The position numbers and the translations under genes are program-made. The notes below the pieces were generated by a model that was given only the letters and a program-made list of their open reading frames with translations, was not told where the DNA came from and ran no database searches. A stretch of DNA of 64,000 bases from Anisakis pegreffii (lineage: Eukaryota > Nematoda > Chromadorea > Rhabditida > Anisakidae): positions 1-64,000 of the forward strand of contig JAPYMA010001383.1 of NCBI GenBank assembly GCA_035041965.1. The letters run 5' to 3'. Positions within the stretch are counted from its first letter, which is position 1; each line of letters starts with the position of its first letter. Below, one piece after another: positions 1 through 11,036 of the stretch.

Positions 1-2183
1 TTGTTTTAGTAGCACCTGAACAAGAACATTTTTCGCATCATATTTAGAAGATTTTTCGAAAACGAGATTTTTCAGCTGGGATGAGTGAAATTTAACCCAG
101 GATGCCACAGTCATGTTTATCAAACGAGGATGGAAGCAGTTTATGATCAGGTTAAGGATACCACATCAGGATCACATGCAATAGAACCTATTGGGATGGT
201 AAATATAATAGAATAGATTATATTGGGTTAGGTTTCACTCATCCCGGCTGGATAGTCTCGCTTTCTTTCAGCTAAGAAATGAGTTTTAAACCATTAATTA
301 TTAATACTACAACACAATTAAAAAGTTAGGAAAGACTGCATGACGTCAGCACGCATAACACCATCACAGTTACTGCACTTCAGAAAGGTAGGCTTTTAAA
401 GTGGGATCATACAGAGGTTGGAGTGATGAAGGGGACCAAAACTATTTTTACTCAAAGGATGACAATAATAGCATTTACAGAAACTGAGCGATAGGTGTCA
501 GCTCGGAGGTATATAAAATGATTTACGACCATAACGAAGATGAAAATGCTTGAAGCGTTTTGTGACATTTGAGTATTTGCATGTTTGGATGAGGCAGAGG
601 TTATGTGACTGTCACGGGATAAAATTGCTGCCTGAATAGTAGAACGGATACGGAGATTAGTAGACAAGATGTTTTGGAGTATCGATTAGCAATAATAATG
701 CTGCCAGAGAGGTTAATGAAACGTAGCAATAAGAACTTCAACTGCGGTTTAGAAGTGAAGATAGTTGTATGTAGTACCAACTGCATGAACCCAGTTATTC
801 ATGCACTACTGTATGACAACGACATATAAAAAATAACATCTGTTCCGACACTTTTTCCATTTCAATCGCTTGCAAAGGCATTATTTCTCCTCATGAAGGT
901 TCTTTTTAAGTTACAATTTCGAAAACTAGATGATGAATTTTCCTGAAACCTTCTGTGCTTGTAGAGAATTCAATTCTCTTTCCAATGAACTACTTGGCAT
1001 TGACCGATCAAATTTCTGTTCCAGCACTTTTTCCTCTTCAATTGATCACATCACTTTTATTTGATTGAAACTTCCCTGGTTAATCTTTTACTGCTCCATA
1101 AATGAGCCAATTCTTGTAGCCAGTCTTTGTCTGAACGTGGAAAATTTATTTCTCTTCCCAATGACACCTCATGTAAACATTCAGGTCAGGTGTAGCCTTG
1201 AAATACGTCAAATTCCTGTGCCTCATCGATGAATTAATTCGCCCTATTGGATCTCTTTTTCTCTGTGCTCTACCTGACCGCGTCGCTTCAAAAGTGCAAT
1301 TTGGCTTCTTTTACCAACCCCAGCACGAATACGTTGTTAACGTCATTTTTGTGGCGAAATGGCTGTGATATTTTTCATCAAAAACGCCGTAGGGCCTCCA
1401 AAGCAAGAAGTACAAAATGTTCTGTGGTAGTGACTTGAACAGAAGGTGAGGGTTGCAGGAAGCACGTGGGATGCTTTTTTTGCTCTGGAGAGTCGGTGGG
1501 AGGCATCTTACTCTTTTTCATGCTCTAGAGAAAAGACGCTGGAAAAAATAAAGAGGTTTGATAAGTGGCTGAAATAGAGGATAATTTTTCAATATGTTTC
1601 AATTTTGCTCACGGAATTGTTCACGTTCCACTGAAACTAATGAGGTAGCAATGAAGAAGATCCGACTCCACGTGAAACCACCAAAAAGTCAAAAGTACCC
1701 TCCTAAGGGGACGCTTATCCCTCAGATTTTTTCGATGTCTAGTATTTTGGAATAGGAAATAGAGTGTCTCACATCACCATTCTCCATGGAAATTCAAACA
1801 AGATGGGCTTTATAAGTGGATGAAGCTATGAGCACTTTTCTTGTTTGGTATGTCAGCCGTTTCAGAAATTGAAATAGCCACTTAAATGTTAATTAAGATA
1901 GCTCCGCTGCCCCTCTCTCAAAAACGCCACTGTTGTGATGAATTGAAATTGCCAAGTAGTATTAGCGCATAAAAATTAGAAGGGCATAAATGTAATGCAA
2001 AAGTGTAAAGTAATCACAAAATATTGACTTGCAGTGGATTCGGTGAAGAGTTGTGAGGATTGGTCAGTGAAATGCATGCGCATAACGCGAATTGGTTGAG
2101 GCGGTAAGCGGAACAATCAAATTCGGTTATTCATTGCCACCTACCTCATAACTATTTCAATTTCACCGGAGCACTCTTTCGTA
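1..2183. other. Intergenic DNA, no gene recognised
   Basis: AT-rich sequence. Short open frames here (for example 1247-1438 and 452-667) have no splice-consistent neighbours, no recognisable domain and a composition like the surrounding DNA. The last part presumably carries the promoter and 5' UTR of the palmitoyltransferase that starts at 2184, but I see no convincing promoter motif. Confidence 0.5.
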
Positions 2184-4872
2184 ATGATTTTACGACGTGA
2201 TCCATGCGGTGTTCTGTGTGCACTTCTCAGTTATGTGGCCATGATTTATGCCGACTACGTTGTCATCAATTGGCTTGTTACACCAACTTTCTCACAAAGG
2301 TAGAAGGCCTAGTCATTCGCGTCGTTATCCAATTATTTTCTTCATGTCATAGTTTAAACGAATCGTTCATTTTTATTGAAATACTTGCTATGTCGACTGA
2401 TTTGTCAGCTTGAGGACTTCGATCTGTAATAACTAGAGTAAGAATAGGAATAATAATAATAATACCGTTTACCAAAAAATCAATTCATGCATGGATACAG
2501 TCGGTAGTTGCTCCTTTCATAACTATTATTGAATGCAAACAAAATGCAGATGTTTCAACTTGGCGTATTTCTAATTTGTATGTCTGATGGTTCTTTCGTG
2601 CTTGAATCAACTGCTTTCGTATTGATTACAAGTAAATAGTTAAACTAAAGCATCTTTTTGCTCTTTTTTTTCATCTTCATAATGTAAATTAATTTCATTC
2701 CTTCCGTCCAGTATATGGGGTGTGATACACGTGGTTCTCTTCAATACGGTGCTGCTCCTGGCGTTTATAGCACATTTTCGGGCAATGGTCACAGATCCAG
2801 GTATTGTACCGATCAACAAAAATGCGTTAGTTTAATGAATTATTCGATAGTTTTGCGTCAATAAATGATTCGTTGTGAACTTAAACGTTCAGTCAACAGA
2901 ACAGTCTCAATTTAATATTAGTAGTAAATTGGATTACGTACTCGTTGGTATTTTAGTATGATTAATAGAAGAAGTATTGATTCACATCTGTATGGTCATT
3001 CGACGAACTCATTCTCCGAGAACGATGACTCAGACTCTGGTACAGATATTATGATGCTGAAACCTAAATACGTGGTTTGTTTTTATTAATTGAGAATTTG
3101 ATAAGAGTGTTATTATTATTGAATAACGATCTCATTGAAATTTCGTTTTTTTTAAAATATTAGTTAATTCTAAAAAGTGAAGGGTGAAGACTGGTCAATT
3201 TGTACGCGATGTGAATCATATCGGCCACCACGCGCTCATCATTGTCGTGTATGTCGACGTTGCGTTCGCAAAATGGATCATCATTGTAAATTGATTCATC
3301 ATTACTATTATCATTATTGCTGTTGTTTTTGTTATATGGTTTAATTTTAAACACTCATCGTTATATTCAATCATATTTCGTGTGCTGTTTTGCAGATCGT
3401 CCCTTTCAGAATATTTATTTTAAATTAACATCAATAATGGAGCGGGTGCACTCTCCCAAAACTAATCGCTTTCAGCTATTGCTCCTTTGAAGACTCATAC
3501 ATAAGATTATTATTATTATTTCGCTTTTGCCCGCTGATTTAAGCATCTTTCGATTGTGTTATTGTTGCAGTCTTCCTCTCGAGACACATTCATTCATTTC
3601 CAGGTCCATGGGTAAATAATTGTGTTGGTGAATTTAATCAGAAATATTTCTTACAGTTCCTTCTCTATGTTGGTCTTGCGTCTAGCTATGCGTTAGGGTA
3701 TGTGTTTATTTTTTGCCTTTAATAAAAGAGGTTTAAGCATGAAAATTGTGATTATATACTATTATAGCTTATATTGTAATAGAACAAATTATGAAGTCAG
3801 TGATTGTTGGTTGAATGTTTCTGTTTAGACTTGTCATTGCCGCTTGGGTTTATCATGATCGACAGGACAATATTTCAACTGCAAGAGAATTATATACACA
3901 AAGCACTCAGCATGCTAGAATGTTTGTTCTTTTCACTTCATTGCCACATAATTTACTCTATTACTGACACTTTTTTATGAGGAATTCAGGGTGTGAAGCG
4001 TATCTATCTACCTGTTCTGTCAAAACAGTCTCAGTATGAAAATTTGTAAACCTTTATCGCTGCTTTCATTTTCCTGTTTTCTGAGAATTCCAAAAAGATT
4101 TTCTTTCAGAAATACCTCACCGTATTAATTGAGATTCTCTGTCTGTTTTTGTCTTGAAAACATGTGTTTCTTTCTAGTTTACACACGATTTTTGTTTCAA
4201 TTGAAAGCGCGTTATTCGGTTTATTTGTGTGCGCAGTCTCATGTGATCAGGTAATTTTTTCGTTTGAAAATTTTTTCAATCATTTGTTAGCCAAAATTTT
4301 TCGATGAATTATCATCATTGATCCATTCCATATCATTATGAATTGGTGTTTGCACGGAATCCGGGAATCCCGACTTTCGAATCTCAGTCCCGTAATTCAT
4401 GTTCTGAAAAATCCGAAGAATTCGATTAAACAAAACATGGTACTTTGTATAATTTTGGTAATACGGTCATCCTGAATTACTCAATAATCATTCCCAATTC
4501 ATTATTAATTGTTGTTTATCGTCCAACCGGCAATAAATGAACAAATTATGACATAATAGCACCACTTCGGATTTCTTTTTTAAGGAAGCGAGAATAAAAA
4601 TTTCATGATTTCATCACTCCAGCGTCATCACCGTTACTTTGTCTTCCGTTTGTGATCGTTTTTCAACCCCAGGATTGAAAGTGCTGCAAAAATCCTTATA
4701 AATCTAAGGTTATTTCTAGTTGCAAGCGATTTTCAATGACGAAACAGCAATTGAGGCCGTGCAACGCGGTAGTAGTAGGCTGAAAAAAGTGGTAAAACGT
4801 TCGAAAAAGAATTTACTGGGTGAAGTTTGTGGCACAGGTTGGTGTTGTATGACTGTTCGTTACCGTCTGTGA
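2184..4872 (+). CDS. DHHC palmitoyltransferase, ZDHHC3/7 (GODZ)-like
   Basis: Predicted integral membrane S-acyltransferase that attaches palmitate to cysteines of substrate proteins, probably at the Golgi as for the family. Exons read from splice sites with matching phases: 2184-2299, 2712-2825, 2957-3074, 3183-3285, 3604-3697, 3829-3921, 4178-4250, 4720-4872, about 287 aa. The N-terminus begins [20 protein letters not shown], typical of ZDHHC3/7. Two membrane spans lie at about residues 13-37 and 43-63, then the DPG motif (TDPGIVP), then the cysteine-rich domain with [13 protein letters not shown] and the catalytic DHHC at about 148-151. The DHHC cysteine codon is split by an intron and followed by [15 protein letters not shown]. 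Two more spans follow (about 170-190 and 215-235), then FNDETAIE. The acceptor of exon 4 is not pyrimidine-rich, and the end of the last exon is uncertain: I read through to TGA at 4870-4872, but a donor-like GGTTGGT at about 4838 could lead to another 3' exon. Confidence 0.9.
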
Positions 4873-6548
4873 ATCATTTCGTAGCAACGACATTTATTTA
4901 GCCTGCAATCAAATTCAGCGATAACAAGCTTAACAGCTAACAAGTGAAACATTGGGAAGAAGAAAACAAATGAAATTCGGTGGAGAATGAAAGAGTTCTG
5001 CGAATTATACGATATGATACGCAAATTAGGTTACACTACATATGATCATGCACTACGATTGGTAAAAAATTACCAATCGGTTCTTCCAAACAAAGCCAGA
5101 ATGTTGTGTAGAACTTTGGCATGTTCCAAGATCATTTACGCTGCCTGCTTTCTCGCAATATAAAATACACACCCGCAACTAAAACAGTTTGAAGAATTAC
5201 AGTAGGTTATTCTGGAAGCGAACTTTCAGTGGTAAAACTGTACTCAAACAACAATTTGCGTGATCATAACCTCATGTTTAAAGGCTTAGTAGCAACTTTA
5301 CATGGCGTTATACGACTAATTGATTATATGGAAACAAATAATTCTTCGTTCATTGTAAATCAACGAGCAAGAAACATCAAGAAGTGGATTATATAATCAG
5401 AACCACCTTGAAAAGTTGATTCATAATCAATAAAGAATCAATTTAAGAGACGGAATTCTGTTATTATAATGATCGATGACAATTTTATTGATAAGTCTAT
5501 CTGGTTTTATAAGTTGGTAACAAACGATGATCCGAAAAGATGGTTTACATATTTTGAATCAACAAGGAGAACTGATTTAGAATCAATTTTTAAAAATCCA
5601 GTCAGCAAATTTTTTTGTGGTACAGTGAAATGAACAAGAGCGCATGATTTCAGATTCAATAGTAATGTGGTTTTTACCGTGTTCGTCAATGAGATTCGAG
5701 CGTGAGGTTGTTCAGTTTGCGCACAATTCACAATTTGATGTTTAATGAGATTGGACACTCCATTTCGTTGATTTTTTTATTGATCGCTGCTTAACTCTTT
5801 GCATTCCGCTGTAATCGTTATTGATGTTTTACGCATAAGAGCACTTCGAATCCTTTCTTTTTTTTGTCATTTTCTTCATTAACAAACATAGCAACGGAAC
5901 TGGAGATGAACAACTCCAGTTCAAAGAGTTACTTATCGCTAACTAGATAAAAATTTTATCTATTATATCTCATTGATGACAGTAGTGATAATTAAAGTAA
6001 GGAATCGTTCTGTTTCATTCAACTAATTGCAGCAGTCGAATCGGGTTTTTGTTGTTTTCTGAAAGGAAAAACAGCTCGCTTTCTGTTTGATGTGAATTAT
6101 CTTGTTATTTATTGTGGTATCTAACGTATTACACACTGTACGAGATTTGTGTGTTGCCGTTGAATTGCATAACTGTAAATGTGAATGTTAAAGAGGATCG
6201 CATAACTGAATGTCAATGAAAACAATTTTCTTGCGATTATCAATATGGTTATTACACTACAGTGGTGTTGTATAGATATTTTCAACAATCAATCGTAGGA
6301 AGCATGATATGAGATGACTGTAATATAAATATATTAATAAACGTCTTTTAGTGGTAGTAGTACTGTTGTTGGTTTGATTGAATTGAATGAGTTTGATGAA
6401 ACTCGTTTCATTTATTATTTGTTTTGATTAACTTATTGAACTTTACATGCGGTTTTACTTGATAGGTATCTGTTGAATTCGTTCAGTTCTCAAGTAGCAT
6501 TTATTTTCGTGTATTCATCTTGAAGGTATTATTGTTGATTACAAAGAT
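4873..6548. other. Intergenic DNA between palmitoyltransferase and CRIB protein gene
   Basis: No coding exon recognised. An AATAAA-like motif occurs near 5429. A minus-strand open frame at 5507-5758 has no recognisable domain. At about 1.7 kb the gap is longer than the roughly 100-bp spacing typical of nematode operons. Confidence 0.45.
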
Positions 6549-7544
6549 ATGGTGATTCGACGAAATCCGCGATTTTGGTTCCTCAATTGCTGTGTTTCAC
6601 CTCAGTCCGAGGTACTTATACATTAGTGTTCATTTGTCAGTACATGCTTGAATTTGTTTAACTGAACCAAACTGAATTCTGATTTGCGGGAAAAAAACAA
6701 TTGAAATATTCAAAACGAAAACGAATAAAATGTCTGAATAATTTTATTGACGTGAACATGATGTTCTTTCATAACATTCACCAATATGTGCATACGTTCA
6801 ATGGAGAGGTGATTGGATGGAACGAATTAATAACGAAACGATTGTTATCAGCTTCATTGCAGATTGCAAAAGTGCGAATTGATCGTTCTATGATTGGTCG
6901 ACCAACTGATTTCCGACATATTGGACATATGGGCGCAAATGATCTGAGTTCTTGTTACAATGTATTTCCTTTTGGAGTTGTCTTTGTCTTCCTGTGCATA
7001 TTTCTTTCATTTTGCAGCAGTGTTATTGTAATTCCCTATTATGTTTTACGGATCGTCCACTATCACATTATCGTAAACTATTATTTCAGTCGTTATTGCT
7101 ATCATCATTATTACCACTATCAGTATCATTTATCGTAGTTGTAGGTTAAAGCAGTGAATTGCCTTTTGAGGTCGAAAGGCGATGATGCCAACTCTTTGCC
7201 AGTGCCACATCATTTGCACGCCAATGATATACCTATTCGAGGTTTGTTTGTACTTCATTTGGAATATAAAATAATTTTGCAGTTTTTAACAATTGCATTA
7301 TCGATGCATCACTTTTCATTAGTGGCATCCTTGTTTGATAGTAATTGAATGAGCACCAATCACAATTTCATTCTGCTAGGCAGAAACTATTATTTATTAA
7401 AATGGTGTAAATAAACAGTTTTGATTACATTCTTATCAAAAAAGTCGTTATTTCGGTTCAGAATACTATGCAGAGAAATGCTATAATCCTCAGAGCGTTC
7501 TTCCTGCTGTATTGCGTTCCAGCTCTGTGTATATGAGTGGGTAA
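6549..7544 (+). CDS. CDC42 small effector (CDC42SE/SPEC-like) CRIB protein
   Basis: Small predicted adaptor that binds GTP-loaded Cdc42 at the plasma membrane. Four exons with consistent phases: 6549-6611, 6863-6961, 7145-7241, 7462-7544, giving 113 aa ending at TAA 7542-7544. The N-terminus (about residues 9-16, FWFLNCCV) matches the family's FW..L.CC start; the paired cysteines 14-15 correspond to palmitoylation sites in vertebrate relatives. The RIDRSMIG segment leads into the CRIB motif IGRPTDFRHIGHMG, fitting I-x-x-P-x2-F-x-H-x2-H-x-G. An LLRSKG segment after the CRIB matches the family's QMRSKG. The C-terminal tail is longer than in vertebrate proteins (about 80 aa) and ends in SSSVYMSG. 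The upstream neighbour on the same strand encodes a DHHC palmitoyltransferase. Exon joins are by eye; the second donor (AAT|GTATTT) and third acceptor (GTAG|GTTAAA) are the least certain. Confidence 0.87.
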
Positions 7545-9940
7545 TTGATCTTCGCAATTGTTTTTTATTCTGCTAACCGTTCAGCTAACATTTCAGCTTC
7601 GTGATCGAAAGGTACGGTTGTTAATATTGCGCATCTATCTATTTATAAGTGATTCGATCATTAATATGTAAAGCGAGAATACTTGAATGCAAGCACGCTA
7701 TTGAATTAACTCATTGATGGTCCTACATTCTTCATCAGATCACAGGGTTTGATGTGATCAACTATAAGTTTTTATCTTTATGCTCGTGAATGAATAACTT
7801 TTCATAGTCGTTATAATTCATCTGTCTTGTTTTCGTTTGCTGTTTTTGCGTCTACTATTAAGACGTGAGAAGAAGAGGATCTGCTTGGTACCACAAATAC
7901 ACTCACATTGTATACGATCACTGCTTCACTTTATTCATAGAATTGATCGTTCAATTGTTGTAGATTAAATTTTACATTATAAAGCACTGCAACTTTTTTG
8001 GATTGTACAAATTTATTTTAACTTGTAGAGTCGATTACTTTATTTGTTATTATTCACTGTTGTGTTATGAATGTCTATTTCATTTCGTCTTGCATTTTGA
8101 ATAATGTTCAGTTCATATTTGTTTTAGAAGAAATTGACTGAAAACGGAAAGCATTGAATGAAAATGAAGAAAGCTTGAGTTTGAGAGATAAATAAAAGAG
8201 TTTGATTTGACTTGTATTGATTCGACCTGTTTCATTCTTTATTTACTCATTGCTGTTCTCCATTTGTTATTGTTAATGAACAGTTTTGCTGAAAACGGTT
8301 TATTCGCTTTCAGATATCTTTTCTCATTGTTTCGTTCAACAGTTTAACTGATTTAACTGATGATTTTATGAATGAAATGAAAATGAGTGCACTTTTGATG
8401 ATTTCCACTTTGATGTTTTACCTTATTATCTGAGAATTTATTGTATTTTTGTTTGTATAAATTACGTCCATGATTTTTATATCTGATTGTGATATCGATT
8501 CGAATTTGATGACTTTCGACTTTATTTGCTTTTAAATTTCATTTTCACTTTCTATTTGAACGAATTAAAAAAAACGATTGTAATTCGTTCTTTCAGTTGC
8601 TCTTTCATATTTTTATTTATTTGTTTGCTGTGAAATTGTTTGACTGATGCAGTGAATTCATGATAATGATTTATCAGTTGTTCCGTTGTTTCATTTCAAT
8701 ACTGCACTCTAGTTATGATTTGATGCGGTTATTCCTTACATTAGTTCACATTAACTCGTTCATTTCTTCTGTTTTGACCCTTTCTATCATTTATAATCTA
8801 TTGTTGTACGTCTACGGTGCATTTGTATCAGCAGCTGTCTCTTTCAGTATGCTATCATGCAGTTTCTATGATGGATAAGTCAAACGAATCTTGTCGAAGT
8901 TAAAACCGAAATTTCGTTTAATTCAATACATTTGTAACGGTTTTCAATAATCACTTCCTTTTCATCAGTTACTGCTTTTTTCAAATGATTGTTTTTCCAC
9001 TGCCCGTGTGAAGACTGTATTCTACTTACCGTCTATATGAAAAAAAGAGCAAAGATCGTTGATATACTTGTACCTACGTATTTCGGAAGATGACCATCGA
9101 AGCAAAAAGCAAGGCCGTCTTCATTTTATCATTTGTTATTGTCTGTAGTTTTGATCATGTCATTATTTGCTGGATTGCATTTTCAACTGGTTTTTATGCG
9201 AGAACCTTTTGTATATCCTTCATTGACATCGTATAGCACCATTGTAAATCTGCGTGAATATACAATTGAAACTGTTACATAATTTCAGTTATTCGTAATT
9301 CATTCCAATCAACAAACTGTTTATTATACTTATTTACCTCTAGAGCTTTTTCACCGAGTTATCTAACCAATAAATAAAGATTTGATTAATTCAATTTCAC
9401 TCACATAGAAATGAATTTCATCGGTGATATTTAGTGACAATATGAATCTTGTTTCAGTCGAATAACTATCTAATTTATTGGTGATCATTATCATCACCAG
9501 CATATCCTCTAAATTTTCATCAAGTAATTACATCTCAATCAAATCTCACATTTCAAACATTCACACCAGTTTCGTTTATGTGTTCATCAGATTCAATCGT
9601 TTTCGTTCATCTGTCTCTCAGAGTGTTCACTGCGCTTCCAGTCAGTGGTCACCTTCAAAATTGCTGTTGTTATCAACACCACTATCTTTATTATTGTCAT
9701 ATCATATATAATGATAAATTTTACCATATCACTTTTCATATACTGAATAAAGTTTTGTGGGAATGTTCAACGATTGTAATTACTTACGAAGAAATAGTAT
9801 TTGATTGAACTTGGGGTCTTGGGACTGTACATTTTGGTTGATTAGAGATCTCATCTTGTTTGGACACTTTGAATGATTATCAGATGAATGACTCTCAGTT
9901 AGACTCGAATAAAATGGCTGTTTTCACCCAGCGATAAACA
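7545..9940. other. Intergenic DNA, no gene recognised
   Basis: AT-rich sequence, with AATAAA motifs near 8190 that may serve the CRIB gene. Open frames at 8660-8878 and 9478-9808 are hydrophobic or low-complexity and look like chance frames. No splice-supported exon found. Confidence 0.5.
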
Positions 9941-9959
9941 GTGGACAAGACGGCAGTGT

Positions 9960-10085
9960 ATAATAATAATAGTAATAATAATAATAATATGTAATAATAA
10001 TAGTAATAGTAATAATAATAGTAATAATAATAATAAATAATAATAATGATAATAATAATGAATAATGATAATAATAATAATAAAA
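9960..10085. repeat. Imperfect (TAA)n microsatellite
   Basis: About 125 bp of TAA/TAG/TGA-rich trinucleotides such as aataataatagtaat. The minus-strand open frame across it (a run of Ile, Thr and Tyr) is an artefact of the repeat. It sits just upstream of the BEL/Pao integrase fossil. Confidence 0.9.
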
Positions 10086-10129
10086 TAAAGTGTAAGAAGA
10101 AATTTTAAGCAGAATCAAAGCGTCAATAA

Positions 10130-11036
10130 ATGTGTGTAATGGTAGATCAACGAATGGTGTTAATAGCACGCTCACGAAGCTCTGCAAACAACATTGGATT
10201 CTTTAAGATCGTTCAACTGTAATAAGCGTTCTGCATTAGTATATGGAATGCCGTAAACGGTCCACTGAACCATTGCAACTTCCTCTGATGCCGAATTGTC
10301 CTCGAGATCGCCCTAAGCGAACTGGCTTCTTCGGTCATGTCGGAATCAATTAACGTTAATAGTTAAAGACAAACAGTTCAAACATTCAACGCTGGATAAA
10401 ACTTTTCACTCCTATCACCACACACACCGTGCACCTAGAAGTAACAGAAAACCTCTCCGCAAACTCGATTTTGAATGCCTTCCGAAGGGTTGTTGCCGAA
10501 CTTGAAACCTCAGACCAGATGAAATCTGATAATGATGTAAATCTGTCTTGTGCCTCTCAGCCGATCAGAGATGCTTATGCTGTGAAAAACAAAATCAAAT
10601 GGAAATTTATTCCAGCTCACGTTCCTTGGCCAAGAGCAATCTAGAAAAGAACGATTGGTATGACAAAAAATTGCTGAAGATTGGACGTAAGTTCATGACA
10701 AAAAAATGTACGCAAATTCATCAGTACCGACGAACTGCAAACCTTTACTGTCGAAATCAAACACATTGTGAACTGTCTTCCATTAACATATATATCTGAA
10801 GAAACCACCACAATTAATAAAGCTGACTGATCTGTTGTAGCCACAAAATATCATAAAACGTGGTCCACGATCCGATAATGAATCTTGTTACTATCGTGAT
10901 GATCTTCAAATGTGACGCTATTCACTCATGAAACTTTTGGAAAAAAAAGGTCTCCACAATATCTCAATGTCTTACGAGAACGTACAAAACGAAAACATAA
11001 ACAAGGGCGTTTATTAACAGGCCATTCGATGAAGTG
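10130..11036 (+). pseudogene. BEL/Pao LTR retrotransposon integrase, degenerate fragment
   Basis: Relic of the integrase part of a BEL/Pao pol polyprotein. Reading one frame from about 10150 through stop codons gives, in order: a decayed H2C2 zinc-binding zone (QHWIL, ECRK), the linker LPLMPNCPRDRPKRTGFFG, and core blocks WIKLFTPITTHTVHLEV and LSANSILNAFRRVVAE. These are followed by KSDNDVN (the second catalytic Asp region), WKFIPAHVPWPRAI and VEIKHIVNCLPLTYISEE. A frameshift gives PQNIIKRG at about 10848-10872, and another frame gives TFGKKRSPQYLNVLRERTKR near 10931-10990, matching the WxxWxxEYLxxLRER block. At least five in-frame stops are present, the first catalytic Asp position reads Asn (HVGIN) followed by a stop, and no LTRs, RT or gag were seen. 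It is an old, inactive copy. Confidence 0.85.

Noticed and set aside
2184..7544. Palmitoyltransferase and CRIB gene as one nematode operon
   Set aside because: The 1.7-kb gap is far larger than usual operon spacing and no SL2-type signal is evident.
9924..10187. Minus-strand 87-codon frame rich in Ile, Thr and Tyr
   Set aside because: It is the translation of the TAA-type microsatellite.
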